64,000 bases of DNA, taken from contig CAZUEH010000005.1 of assembly GCA_964619315.1 (NCBI GenBank), forward strand, positions 8,840 to 72,839. The letters are read 5' to 3'. The notes under the pieces are model-generated. The model made no database searches. It saw nothing but the letters and a program-made list of their open reading frames with translations, and was not told the origin of the DNA. Each line of letters opens with the position of its first letter. Position 1 is the stretch's first letter. The stretch is from Fimisoma sp964619315 (GTDB taxonomy: Bacteria; Bacillota; Clostridia; Peptostreptococcales; Anaerovoracaceae). The position numbers were made by a program, and so were the translations under genes. Shown here piece after piece: positions 51,434 through 60,525 of the stretch.

Positions 51434-51784
51434 CTACAGTCCCGGTATTCCAAGTCCACCGGTTAGTTTGCTCATTTCATTGTTGGAAATTTCTTCGATT
51501 TGACGTATTCCCTCGTTTACTGCAACAATAATCAAATCTTGTAGCATTTCAATATCATCCGCATCTACAACTTCTGGTTTTAGTTCTAACTTAGTCACTT
51601 CTTTTTTGCCGTTTACAGTAACAGTAACTGCACCGCCACCAGCTGTAGTTGAAACTTCTTTTTCGTCTATTTCAGCCTGCATAAGCTCCATCTGTTTTTG
51701 CATAGCTTGCATCTGCTGAAGTTGTTTCTGCATTCCACCACCGCCTCCGGATGATTTCTTGCCTGCTCTCATTCCTTTTCCCAT
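51434..51784 (-). CDS. ebfC: YbaB/EbfC nucleoid-associated protein
   Basis: The 116-residue protein has a glycine-rich basic start, then the coil M-Q-K-Q-L-Q-Q-M-Q-A-M-Q-K-Q-M (about 19-33) and the family core V-T-V-N-G-K-K-E-V-T-K-L-E-L. YbaB/EbfC dimers bind DNA and help organise the nucleoid. Its place between dnaX and recR is the conserved one. The ribosome binding site is AGGAGG. Confidence 0.96.
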   Translation of the reverse strand: MGKGMRAGKKSSGGGGGMQKQLQQMQAMQKQMELMQAEIDEKEVSTTAGGGAVTVTVNGKKEVTKLELKPEVVDADDIEMLQDLIIVAVNEGIRQIEEISNNEMSKLTGGLGIPGL

Positions 51785-51802
51785 GTCTTTCCTCCTTGAA
51801 AA

Positions 51803-53422
51803 TCATTCAATATCTATATCTATTCCTAAAAGTGTCTGTGCCTCTTTAGCTATCTGCTCTACATTTTCATCTTTTGTATGAACTTGACACTCTTCCTTTA
51901 GGTGGCAAATCAGTTTCATTGGTTTGCCTGTTTGTTTTTCCATTAGCTTTTCTACCTGTTGCCTCTTTTGCTCAACATATTTTTGAGTAAAGCTGCTGTT
52001 AGTCACAATAGTAAAACTATCTTCGCTCAAATGGATAAGCTCGGTGCCACTTCTAATAAGGTTGAAGCTTCCGGCACTGTCATCCCCATTGTCAAAAATA
52101 CTATGCCATAGGGCCTCTTTGTTTATACCATCGTCGGTGTCTTTTGTCACCTCATCAACCTTGGCCGTCACCTTTGCAGTTGTCGGTTCTATATTAGTAG
52201 CCACCTTAGTTGCCACCTCTGTAACAACCGTCTCTGTCACTACTGTCTCTGTAGTCGCCACATCTATAGGAGCTTTTGCGGGTGGTGCAACAACTGGTTT
52301 TGCTGCCACTCTTGGTTTTGGTGCACTATCCTTGTTTGGGTCATCGCCTGAGCCGATAGTCACTATGGCAAGTTCCAAAAGAACCCTTGGATTGGTCGAC
52401 CATCTGGCATCATTTATAGTTTTGGAAAGCCTTGTCACTGCAAAATCTATTTCTTCAAGGCTTATTTGTTTACTTTGATTGCTAACTCGAATGAGGTTTT
52501 CTTGAGACATGTTTAGCATGTCTTGTGCATCTCTTACAAACTTGGTTATAAGCAGACTTCTGTAATGGCTTACCCAGTCTTTCATTATCTGCTTCACGTC
52601 CTTGCCTTCTCTCAAAACATCATTGAGCAGCACTAATGCCTCTGCCGTTTTTCTGAGAGAAACCAGCTCGGTCAAATCTATAAAAAACTCATCGCCTGTG
52701 GTGCCTACATATTCCAAAACCTTGTCTCTATCTATGGTTTTGTCGCCACCAGCCAAAACTTGATCCAATATGCTAAGTCCGTCTCTTACAGAACCGTCGG
52801 AGCAGTTGGCCAATAATCTTATAGCATCCTCACTAACCGTTACGCCTTTGCCTTGGCATATTTGTTCCATAGCCTTGCCAATAACCTCCTGCGAAACTCT
52901 TCTAAAATCAAGTCTCATACATCTGGACAAAATCGTTGGCGGCAGCTTCTGAGGCTCCGTCGTAGCAAGTATGAACATTACATACTCTGGTGGTTCTTCA
53001 AGGGTTTTTAGCAAAGCATTAAACGCTCCTGTGGAAAGCATGTGAACCTCGTCTATTATATAGACTTTTTTGTTTCCAACAGCAGGTGGATATTTGACAC
53101 TCTCTCTTAATTCTCTTATGTTTTCTACGCCATTATTAGATGCCGCATCAATCTCAACGACATCCATAAAGTTGCCCTCTTTGATTGCTCGACAATGCTC
53201 ACAAGTACCACATGGCCTTTCTGCTGGGGAAAGGCAGTTTACTGCCTTGGCCAATATTCTTGCCGTAGTGGTCTTGCCTGTACCTCTGGTTCCACAAAAA
53301 AGATAGGCATGGCTTACGCTGTCCACAGCTATCTGATTCTTTAAAATTTTTACGATATGCTCCTGACCTAAAATTTCATCAAAGGTTTCAGGTCTATAGG
53401 TTCTGTATAATGCGGTGTACAT
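51803..53422 (-). CDS. dnaX: DNA polymerase III subunit gamma/tau
   Basis: The 539-residue clamp-loader ATPase has Walker A G-T-R-G-T-G-K-T-T (about 45-53), the zinc module C-G-T-C-E-H-C, Walker B V-Y-I-I-D-E-V-H, and the sensor block P-T-I-L-S-R-C. After the conserved core comes a threonine- and valine-rich linker (about 375-435) and a C-terminal tau-like domain. It starts just downstream of the SRP RNA gene. I saw no clear slippery site that would generate a gamma form. Confidence 0.96.
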   Translation of the reverse strand: MYTALYRTYRPETFDEILGQEHIVKILKNQIAVDSVSHAYLFCGTRGTGKTTTARILAKAVNCLSPAERPCGTCEHCRAIKEGNFMDVVEIDAASNNGVENIRELRESVKYPPAVGNKKVYIIDEVHMLSTGAFNALLKTLEEPPEYVMFILATTEPQKLPPTILSRCMRLDFRRVSQEVIGKAMEQICQGKGVTVSEDAIRLLANCSDGSVRDGLSILDQVLAGGDKTIDRDKVLEYVGTTGDEFFIDLTELVSLRKTAEALVLLNDVLREGKDVKQIMKDWVSHYRSLLITKFVRDAQDMLNMSQENLIRVSNQSKQISLEEIDFAVTRLSKTINDARWSTNPRVLLELAIVTIGSGDDPNKDSAPKPRVAAKPVVAPPAKAPIDVATTETVVTETVVTEVATKVATNIEPTTAKVTAKVDEVTKDTDDGINKEALWHSIFDNGDDSAGSFNLIRSGTELIHLSEDSFTIVTNSSFTQKYVEQKRQQVEKLMEKQTGKPMKLICHLKEECQVHTKDENVEQIAKEAQTLLGIDIDIE

Positions 53423-53445
53423 AAAAGACTCCTTTTAGAAAAATC

Positions 53446-53595
53446 GCCCTTAAAGAGCCGCGCTTGGCGTAGGAGAAGGCTACTCTGCGGCACATAAGAA
53501 CTTCCGCTTATTGCTGCTTCCTTCCGGACCTGACAAGGTTCACGGCATCCCATTGCGCAGGACCCAAACCATACCAGGCGAAGCTCTTTAAGGGC
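53446..53595 (-). ncRNA. ffs: Signal recognition particle RNA
   Basis: The minus strand has the highly conserved SRP domain: GTCAGGTCCGGAAGGAAGCA within a helix (about 53515-53545). The ends pair perfectly over 13 bases (53446-53458 with 53583-53595), and a TTTTTC tract follows on the minus strand. The length of about 150 bases lies between the short E. coli form and the long Bacillus form. It binds Ffh to target nascent proteins to the membrane. Upstream of dnaX is a common site in Firmicutes. Confidence 0.95.
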
Positions 53596-53612
53596 AATTT
53601 AATTGCTTATCC

Positions 53613-53641
53613 ATTATATTATCTTTTGGGGCTTTTTTCAA
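53613..53641 (-). promoter_or_regulatory. Promoter of the SRP RNA gene
   Basis: TTGAAA (53636-53641) and TATAAT (53613-53618) on the minus strand are separated by 17 bases, about 18 bases before the RNA stem. Confidence 0.8.
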
Positions 53642-53648
53642 GTCTTTA

Positions 53649-55616
53649 TTAAATAAGCCACTCCATAATCTGCGATTCATCAATAATTGGAATTCCCAGC
53701 TCCTTGGCCTTTTTGTTTTTTCCCGATGTTGAAAGAAGGTCATTGTTGATAAGATAAGAGGTTTTGGCACTTACCGAGCCAGCTACCTTGCCGCCGGATT
53801 TTTCGATTTCATCTTTTAGTGCATCTCTGTTTTCGTAGTGGTTCAAGCTTCCTGTTATGACAAAAGTCATTCCCGCAAGTTTATCACCAGTCTTTTCTTC
53901 TTTTTCATCTAAGCGAATTATCTCTAAGAGATCTGCTACTATTTTTTTGTTTTCATCATTGTCAAAGAACTTTCTGAAATTTTGGGCCATAATATCACCC
54001 ACTCCGTCAATGGAGGTTAGTTCCTCGATGGTGAGTTTTTCGATGGTAGTCCATTTGTTGCCACAAAACTTGGCGATTAAGCGTGCATTGGCTTTGCCTA
54101 TTCCAGGAATGCCAAGACTGTACAAAAGTCTGTCTGGGGTGACATCTTTGGCCTTTTCAGCCGACTCAACAAGGTTCTCAAAGGACTTTTGACCAAATCC
54201 GTCCATAACCACAAATTCTTCCTTGAATTTGTCAACATTGAAAAGGTCTGCCAGTTCTTTTACGATTCCTGCACCAACGAGTTTTTCTATGGTCATTTCC
54301 GAAAGGCCATCAATATTAAAGGCATCTCTTGATACAAATAAGGCGAGACGTTTTATCTGTTTCGCCAAACAGTTCTCATTGACACAGTTCAAAGTCTCTA
54401 CGCCATTTTCGTTTTTTATTTCTGTATGATGGTCGCAAACTGGGCATTTACACGGCGGCACGATATTATTGCTACCCGTAAGATTATCAGCTATCTGGGG
54501 TATTATCATGTTTGCCTTGTAGACGGTTATTGTATCGCCTATTCCCAATTTCAAATCTTTCATAACGCTAATATTGTGAACTGATGCACGGCTGACTGTC
54601 GTTCCCTCTAGCTCAACCGGATCGAACACTGCTATCGGATTTATGAGACCTGTTCTTGAAGCACTCCACTGAATTTCGCGCAGAACAGTTTCTTTTAATT
54701 CATCTTGCCACTTAAATGCTATGGCATCCCTCGGAAATTTAGCTGTAGCCCCCAGCGATTGCCCATACTTTATGTCATCATAAATAAGCACCAATCCGTC
54801 AGACGGAATCGGGTTGTCCACTATGGATTCTCCAAAACCTTTGACTTTGCCAGCTATATTTTCTCTATCTACAATTTTGTAATCTACACATTCAAAGCCT
54901 TGCTCTTTTAACCATTTTAGCTGCTCTTGTCTTTTTTCAAATTCTAGCCCTTCGGCTGAAACCAGACTAAAAGCATAAAACCTTACATTCCTTTGGGCTG
55001 TGATTTCATTGTTTAGTTGGCGCACAGAGCCTGCACAAAGATTTCTCGGATTCTTATATTTCATTGATTCGTCACTAATGGTGGCATTTATCTTTTCAAA
55101 ATCCTCATAAGAAATTACTGCTTCACCTCTAAGAACCAGCTCACCTTTGAAGTCCAAATTGATTGGAAGATTTGCAAAAACTTTTGCATTGTTGGTAATT
55201 ACTTCTCCCACTTCGCCATTTCCTCGAGTTACAGCCTTAAACAACTTGCCGTCATTATAGGTAAGCACTATGGTAAGCCCATCTAATTTCCACGACAAAA
55301 CACCCTCTTGGCTTCCTATCCATGAGGTGAGTTGCTCTACATCTTTAGTTTTATCAAGGGAAAGCATCCTCTCTGGATGAGCCTCTTTTGGCAAGTCGGA
55401 AAGCACTTCATAACCAACATTTATAGTCGGGCTATTTGAAAGTACAATTCCTGTTTCTTTTTCCAAAGAGACCAATTCGTCGTAAAGCTCATCGTATTCA
55501 AGATTTGTCATTATTTCACGACTCTCTTGATAATATGCCTTGCCTGCTTCATTTAAGGTTTCAATGAGGCTTTTTATTCTTTCAATTTTGTTACCATCAA
55601 AGCTATTTTTTTCCAT
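53649..55616 (-). CDS. ligA: NAD-dependent DNA ligase
   Basis: The 655-residue ligase has the adenylation lysine in S-W-K-L-D-G-L-T (about 108-115), an OB fold, a zinc finger from C-P-V-C-D to C-V-N-E-N-C-L (about 390-420), helix-hairpin-helix repeats and a C-terminal BRCT domain beginning M-T-F-V-I-T-G-S-L (about 585). It seals nicks in replication and repair. It follows pcrA by 18 bases; the pcrA-ligA order is conserved in Firmicutes. An AAGGAAG site precedes the start. Confidence 0.97.
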   Translation of the reverse strand: MEKNSFDGNKIERIKSLIETLNEAGKAYYQESREIMTNLEYDELYDELVSLEKETGIVLSNSPTINVGYEVLSDLPKEAHPERMLSLDKTKDVEQLTSWIGSQEGVLSWKLDGLTIVLTYNDGKLFKAVTRGNGEVGEVITNNAKVFANLPINLDFKGELVLRGEAVISYEDFEKINATISDESMKYKNPRNLCAGSVRQLNNEITAQRNVRFYAFSLVSAEGLEFEKRQEQLKWLKEQGFECVDYKIVDRENIAGKVKGFGESIVDNPIPSDGLVLIYDDIKYGQSLGATAKFPRDAIAFKWQDELKETVLREIQWSASRTGLINPIAVFDPVELEGTTVSRASVHNISVMKDLKLGIGDTITVYKANMIIPQIADNLTGSNNIVPPCKCPVCDHHTEIKNENGVETLNCVNENCLAKQIKRLALFVSRDAFNIDGLSEMTIEKLVGAGIVKELADLFNVDKFKEEFVVMDGFGQKSFENLVESAEKAKDVTPDRLLYSLGIPGIGKANARLIAKFCGNKWTTIEKLTIEELTSIDGVGDIMAQNFRKFFDNDENKKIVADLLEIIRLDEKEEKTGDKLAGMTFVITGSLNHYENRDALKDEIEKSGGKVAGSVSAKTSYLINNDLLSTSGKNKKAKELGIPIIDESQIMEWLI

Positions 55617-55634
55617 GGCTTCCTTCCTTCAAAA

Positions 55635-57860
55635 TTAAATCTTTTTTAGTGGCGCAATACCCTTTGCCATCTTCTTTCTGCCTACGCTGTCGAACATAAC
55701 AGTAACGGTTTTGTCGTCTGCCTCAAGTACCATTCCTTCGCCAAACTTTCCGTGAGAGATTTTATCTCCTGCTTCAAATTCTTGTCCTTGCAGAGCATTT
55801 TGCTTGATGTTTTTCTTTGCTTGCTGCAATGGATCGTATGGCTTATACGGTTTTGCTGCGAATCCATCTAACGAGCCCGTATCAAGACCAAGTGAATTAT
55901 TTGTTTTGCGGCTAGGTTCGTATACACCATCCCCTGCCGGATCCATCACGTTCTTGTCCAGTTCTCTAAGGAAAACCGACTCTCTTGTGTAATCGCCTTG
56001 CCCATATAACATTCTATATGCAGCTCCTGTTAGGAAAAGTCTTTCCTTGGCTCTCGTCATTCCTACATAACAAAGTCTTCGTTCTTCTTCAATTCCCGAT
56101 TCGCTATCCATTGATCTATGGCTCGGAAAAAGTCCGTCTTCCATTCCGGGTATAAACACTATCGGAAATTCCAATCCCTTTGCACTATGCATTGTCATCA
56201 AGGTAACCTTGCCTGCGTCTGTCTGATATTTATCTGCATCACCGTTAGTGGCAACTTTTTCTAAAAACTCTTCTAATGTCGCCTGTTCTCCTGCATCTTG
56301 CATCTCTTTTTCGAAATCGTATATAAACGATTTGAAGTCCAGCAGATTCTCTATTCTACCTTCTGATTCAACTGTGTTTTGCTCTTCCAATGACTTCATA
56401 TATCCTGTTCTAACTAAGAGGTTGTCATAAATGTCAGAAATTCTAAGGTTCTCTCTTTCGTTTCGGCAAAGTTCTATTACCTCCACCATATTTCTCACAG
56501 AGTCTTGTGCCTTGGTTGGAAGCCCTGCAATTATTTCTTCATCGCAAAGAGTGTCAAACAGAGACTCATTTCTCACCATGGCCAATGCTTTCAGCTTCTC
56601 TATAGTCTTTGCCCCAATCCCTCTTTTCGGCTCATTTATCACCCTATTAAATGACATTTCGTCGTTAGGGTTCACTATTAGCCTCATGTAGGAAATCATA
56701 TCCTTTGTTTCTTTTCTTTCATAGAAACTGAATCCGGAAAGTATCTGATAAGGTATCTGCTTTCTTCTTAGTGCATCCTCAAACAATCTCGACTGAGCGT
56801 TGGTTCTATAAAGCACAGCGAAGTCATCATAGCTTGCGTTTGGCCCATTCAAAAGTTCTATTTCTCTTGCTATATAAAGGGCTTCTTCCTTGTCAGTGTC
56901 CAATCGTGAATAGACGATTTTGTGTCCTTCTTCTTGGTCTGTCCACAGTTTCTTTATCTTACGGCCTCTATTATTTTTTATCACCGAATGTGCTGCTGTC
57001 AGTATATTGCCACAAGAACGATAGTTTTGTTCCAGCTTAATAACTTTTGCACTCGGAAAGTCTTTTTCAAAATCCAATATGTTGCGAATATCCGCACCTC
57101 TCCATTGGTATATGCACTGATCGTCATCTCCAACAACGCAAAGATTCTGATGTTCCTGCGCCAACAGCTTGATTGTTTCATACTGTATGCGATTTGTATC
57201 TTGATATTCATCTACCATTATGTACTGGAATCGCTCTCTATATGTTTGCAAAATAGCAGGATAATCTCTCAGCACATGAAGGGCATAACGAAGCAAATCG
57301 TCAAAATCCATCGCATTATTCTTGCGCAAACGAACCTGATATTCCTTATATACATTGTATATTACCTTAGTCTTAAAGTTTTCTCCCTCAAACTCAATAT
57401 ATTCCTCTGGCCCACGATCCGCTTCTTTTTCTTTGCTTATTATCGCTCCCAAATAGTTGATAGGATATTCTTTGGTATCTATATTTTGATCTTTTAATAT
57501 GCTTTTGAGCAGTGCCTTCTGATCCACCGTATCATAAACCACGAAGTTTTTTTCATATCCTACTGCTTCATAGTACTCTCTCAAAATTCTCAAACTCATG
57601 GAGTGGAAAGTCAGTATCCACATATTAAAGCACGGCTTTGCTACCAATTTCTCGACTCTTTGTCTCATCTCTGCAGCCGCCTTATTAGTAAAAGTCACCG
57701 CCAATATATTATATGGACTCACCCCTTGCTCCATCAAATATGCTATTCTATGAGTCATTGTAGCTGTCTTGCCGCTGCCTGCTCCCGCCAATATCAAAAG
57801 TGGCCCCTCAGTATGAGCTGCTGCCTCTTTTTGTTGTGTGTTCAAATGATCCAAATTCAT
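55635..57860 (-). CDS. pcrA: ATP-dependent DNA helicase PcrA (UvrD type)
   Basis: The 741-residue helicase has the UvrD/Rep motifs: G-A-G-S-G-K-T-A-T-M (about 26-35), V-D-E-Y-Q-D-T-N (about 217-224), Q-W-R-G-A-D-I, and H-S-A-K-G-L-E-F-P. The last 50 residues form the small Tudor-like module that links PcrA to RNA polymerase. It unwinds DNA in repair and in plasmid or transcription conflicts. It heads the pcrA-ligA unit. Confidence 0.97.
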   Translation of the reverse strand: MNLDHLNTQQKEAAAHTEGPLLILAGAGSGKTATMTHRIAYLMEQGVSPYNILAVTFTNKAAAEMRQRVEKLVAKPCFNMWILTFHSMSLRILREYYEAVGYEKNFVVYDTVDQKALLKSILKDQNIDTKEYPINYLGAIISKEKEADRGPEEYIEFEGENFKTKVIYNVYKEYQVRLRKNNAMDFDDLLRYALHVLRDYPAILQTYRERFQYIMVDEYQDTNRIQYETIKLLAQEHQNLCVVGDDDQCIYQWRGADIRNILDFEKDFPSAKVIKLEQNYRSCGNILTAAHSVIKNNRGRKIKKLWTDQEEGHKIVYSRLDTDKEEALYIAREIELLNGPNASYDDFAVLYRTNAQSRLFEDALRRKQIPYQILSGFSFYERKETKDMISYMRLIVNPNDEMSFNRVINEPKRGIGAKTIEKLKALAMVRNESLFDTLCDEEIIAGLPTKAQDSVRNMVEVIELCRNERENLRISDIYDNLLVRTGYMKSLEEQNTVESEGRIENLLDFKSFIYDFEKEMQDAGEQATLEEFLEKVATNGDADKYQTDAGKVTLMTMHSAKGLEFPIVFIPGMEDGLFPSHRSMDSESGIEEERRLCYVGMTRAKERLFLTGAAYRMLYGQGDYTRESVFLRELDKNVMDPAGDGVYEPSRKTNNSLGLDTGSLDGFAAKPYKPYDPLQQAKKNIKQNALQGQEFEAGDKISHGKFGEGMVLEADDKTVTVMFDSVGRKKMAKGIAPLKKI

Positions 57861-57891
57861 AAATTTCTCCCCTTTTTATTTCTAACCTATT

Positions 57892-57954
57892 TTACCACAA
57901 AACAGCTTTTCTGTCTTTAGTTTTGGAGGGCTGCACTATATTTTGTTCTGCCAT
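57892..57954 (-). CDS. Very short ORF with a good ribosome binding site (20 residues)
   Basis: ATG at 57954 follows GAAAGGAGAACAAA and opens 20 codons starting M-A-E-Q-N-I-V-Q-P-S-K-T and ending V-L-W. The same 17-base translation signal (AAAGGAGAACAAAATG) precedes the 33-residue ORF at 61334 in the phage remnant, so this may be another truncated gene start from the same element. I do not claim it is functional. Confidence 0.35.
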   Translation of the reverse strand: MAEQNIVQPSKTKDRKAVLW

Positions 57955-57980
57955 TTTGTTCTCCTTTCTTTGTACTACAA

Positions 57981-58010
57981 AAGCCTTGCTACTTAGCAAG
58001 GCTTCTTCTC
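57981..58010 (+). terminator. Hairpin after the 231-residue gene
   Basis: AAGCCTTGCT pairs with AGCAAGGCTT around ACTT (57981-58004). The T-rich side is on the plus strand, but the only adjacent ending gene is on the minus strand, so direction is uncertain. Confidence 0.5.
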
Positions 58011-58021
58011 ATTTTTACTTA

Positions 58022-58717
58022 TTAAATTTTTAAATCTGGATAATATGAAAATGCCATGTTAGGTCTAGAGATAATCCAGTTACAATATGCTTCATAGTCA
58101 TATGGTTCTTCATGGAATTTTTCAAGAAGCATTGCATCAACTTCTTCTGGCTTTACCTCGCCCTTACTTGAAATTATATATTCCTGTCTAACGGGTTCTA
58201 TAATATCAATTATTGCATCAAAGTCATTGATAAGCCAGTCTCTGCAATTATAAACAACCGATTCATGAAATTCATTTGCTTGTTTTGCTATGAACATTTT
58301 CACAACAAGTGGATCTCTTTTCTTGAGAAATTTAATGCCGTCTTTCAAATCATTTCTAGCTTCTCTTTTACTTCCTGCTGGTCTATCTCGAAGACGGAGC
58401 ATGTTGGTCGCCCCACTCAAGAATTCTTTATTGACCTCATATGCCTCTTTTAAAAGCGAAAGATATTTTTCTTCGCTTAAATATTTTTCAAAAGTCTCAT
58501 ATGTCACTTCATAGTTTAGCAAATCCCATAATGGGGATGCCATATCTTCAATCCCCCACCTGTGCCTATCACTAAAATCTTTTTCACTTAGCTGACCCGA
58601 TTCTTTTTTTTCTGCGTACCCCACAATGCGATCCATCACTTTAAAGAGCTTCTGCACTGCTTTAACTTCATTCCTTGATACATCTGTGATTTTATCAACA
58701 AATTCTTTAAATCCCAT
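58022..58717 (-). CDS. Hypothetical soluble protein (231 residues)
   Basis: The protein is charged and mainly helical, with no membrane segment, signal peptide or recognisable motif. It opens M-G-F-K-E-F-V-D-K-I-T-D-V and includes R-L-R-D-R-P-A-G-S-K near 107 and Y-C-N-W-I-I-S-R-P near 211. It lies at the junction between pcrA and the phage remnant, directly downstream of repeat copy R-A. AGGTGAC rather than a strong AGGAGG precedes the ATG. It may be cargo of the element, for example an effector or immunity protein, but nothing in the sequence proves it. Confidence 0.6.
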   Translation of the reverse strand: MGFKEFVDKITDVSRNEVKAVQKLFKVMDRIVGYAEKKESGQLSEKDFSDRHRWGIEDMASPLWDLLNYEVTYETFEKYLSEEKYLSLLKEAYEVNKEFLSGATNMLRLRDRPAGSKREARNDLKDGIKFLKKRDPLVVKMFIAKQANEFHESVVYNCRDWLINDFDAIIDIIEPVRQEYIISSKGEVKPEEVDAMLLEKFHEEPYDYEAYCNWIISRPNMAFSYYPDLKI

Positions 58718-58840
58718 GACTTATTGTCACCTCCATACTTACTTTCCTACAGTATACTCCTTATTGGAATATGTTTCAATAAGAGAGATTTATTTTACTG
58801 TATTAGTGCTAACTTATCCATATTATCCTTACCTCTATCC

Positions 58841-59032
58841 TATCTCACCTTCGCACCTCCTTTCACATTTTAATCTGATTCACTTAGCAGCATTTGCTGG
58901 ATAAATATTGCTAGCGAATCTACTTTTTAAGAGCAACTAAAAACTATCACCTCAGCGTGATAGTTTTCTTTTGTTATGCTCTTGCCAAAGGGTTTAGTTT
59001 GCTAAATCCCTTGGCAAGGGCATAAGGTATAT
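58841..59032 (+). repeat. Structured repeat, copy R-A
   Basis: This is one of three copies of an intergenic module. It contains a 20-base imperfect inverted repeat (GCTCTTGCCAAAGGG side at 58978-58997, partner at 59002-59021), a terminator-like 11-bp stem AAAACTATCAC/GTGATAGTTTT, a small palindrome CAGCATTTGCTG, and on the minus strand a strong AAAGGAGG site. The end of the tape-measure-like frame reads 14 codons into it. Confidence 0.85.
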
Positions 59033-60451
59033 TTCTTCATTAACTACTGCCTTAAACGCTCCGCCTATGGCATCGCCTATCTTGGTTCCGACTTTCTTAA
59101 AGATTGCTACTACCTTATCCCAGATTCCACTAAAGAATTCTCCGATTCCTCCAAAGATTCCCTTAATGCCTTCCCAGATTTTGCCGAAGCCCTCTTTGAT
59201 CTTTTCGCCATTACCTGTAAAGATTCCGACGATAACGTCGATAATTCCACCGATTATATTCTTTGCGCCTTCAATGATAGACTCTATGAAGCCCCAAATC
59301 TTAGTAACTACGCCCATTATTGTATCGCCATGTTCCTCAAAGAACCCTACGATTACTCCAAACACTGTTGCAAAGATTTCTTTTGCCGTCTCTATAATTC
59401 CAGAAATCACTCCCCATACAGCGCCTACAATGGCCCCTATAGTCTCGCTATTCTCTTGGAAAAATCCAACAATAGCCCCTATAATCTCACCTATGAATGT
59501 TGCAACACCCCCTATAACTTCTACTATCGTATCCATTACAGAACCTGTTCCCTCTGCACCTGTTGTAAAGGCATCAAACATAGCTGATACAGCATCTATT
59601 ACTGGCTGGAAAGCATCCTTTATCCTTCCCCATATCTTTTCCATCTTGCCGCTTAACTCTTCATTAGTTGAAATCAGGTTTACAAAGAACCCTACCAGCG
59701 CACCTACTATAGCTGCTACCGCTGCAATTCCTCCCATTGAGAATTTAGTTTTTGAAGCACTCTTTGCGGCCTTACCATAATTATCCATGGCTTTCTCTCC
59801 GCCCTTAGCTTCTTTTTCTATCTTGTTTAGATCCTTAGCTGAGTCAAGTACTGAATCACTAAGCCCATCCATCGCCTTGGCCGCTGATTTGGCACCATCC
59901 TTGATACCATCGCCTAGCCCATCTGCAATGTGGCCACCCAGCTTCTTCATGACCTTTGACGGCGACTTAATCTCCATGGTGGATTCGAACTCTTTTATGA
60001 CTCCGCCCTCCCCAAGCTCTTCCGTCCTCATTTTGACATCCTTTAGGCCACTCTTAAGCCCTTTTGAAACGCCCTCTGCTATACTTTCGCCTATCTCCAC
60101 AGCACTTTTCGAAACACTGTCTGATACAGATTTTATCTCTCTTATCAGGCTACTAGTCAATACATCAATTTCCCCAGACGCCTCGCCTATTGACTCTGTC
60201 ACTTCTTCAAAGCTCTCTGCCAGTTTCCCGATTTGTTTCTTGGGGCTACCGCCTAAAGTTGCGAGTAGTCCAATAATCTCTAAAACAACACCACCTATAT
60301 TGGCTAGATTTGATATGACATCAAGAGTAAATTGCTTTTTTTCGGGGATTTCCCCAATTTGCAAGTTTAAACTATTAATCATTTCACTTGCTACTGCTAA
60401 CATTTTGGTGTCGATGTTAAAGGTTCTAATTTCCTCGTTGTTTTGTGACAT
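58994..60451 (-). CDS. Tape-measure-like phage tail protein, shortened
   Basis: The 485-residue protein has an N-terminal part with mixed helices, then S-P-S-K-V-M-K-K-L-G-G-H-I-A-D-G-L (about 162-178), and a C-terminal half of hydrophobic, periodic segments such as G-A-I-V-G-F-F-Q-E-N-S-E-T-I-G, typical of tape measure proteins of Gram-positive siphophages. Those are usually 700 residues or more. The last 14 residues (E-E-I-Y-L-M-P-L-P-R-D-L-A-N) are encoded by repeat copy R-A, so the natural C-terminus has been replaced. GAAAGGAG precedes the ATG. Confidence 0.7.
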   Translation of the reverse strand: MSQNNEEIRTFNIDTKMLAVASEMINSLNLQIGEIPEKKQFTLDVISNLANIGGVVLEIIGLLATLGGSPKKQIGKLAESFEEVTESIGEASGEIDVLTSSLIREIKSVSDSVSKSAVEIGESIAEGVSKGLKSGLKDVKMRTEELGEGGVIKEFESTMEIKSPSKVMKKLGGHIADGLGDGIKDGAKSAAKAMDGLSDSVLDSAKDLNKIEKEAKGGEKAMDNYGKAAKSASKTKFSMGGIAAVAAIVGALVGFFVNLISTNEELSGKMEKIWGRIKDAFQPVIDAVSAMFDAFTTGAEGTGSVMDTIVEVIGGVATFIGEIIGAIVGFFQENSETIGAIVGAVWGVISGIIETAKEIFATVFGVIVGFFEEHGDTIMGVVTKIWGFIESIIEGAKNIIGGIIDVIVGIFTGNGEKIKEGFGKIWEGIKGIFGGIGEFFSGIWDKVVAIFKKVGTKIGDAIGGAFKAVVNEEIYLMPLPRDLAN

Positions 60452-60525
60452 TTCTTTCTCCTTTCTGTGTACTTTTAAATTTTTTTGTTATATAATTTAT
60501 TAAACTAATTATTGGGGGTTTTGTA

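Noticed and set aside
51803..53422. Programmed frameshift in dnaX (gamma form)
   Set aside because: I found no A-AAA-AAG or similar run in the expected region of this gene.
58841..59032. Repeat R as an insertion sequence or MITE
   Set aside because: Copies lack clear terminal inverted repeats and target duplications, one copy lacks an arm, and they contain a terminator and ribosome binding site, which fits duplicated phage intergenic sequence better. Not excluded.
58994..60451. LXG or other polymorphic toxin reading of the 485-residue protein
   Set aside because: There is no LXG motif or toxin domain; the periodic hydrophobic C-terminal half fits a tape measure protein better.
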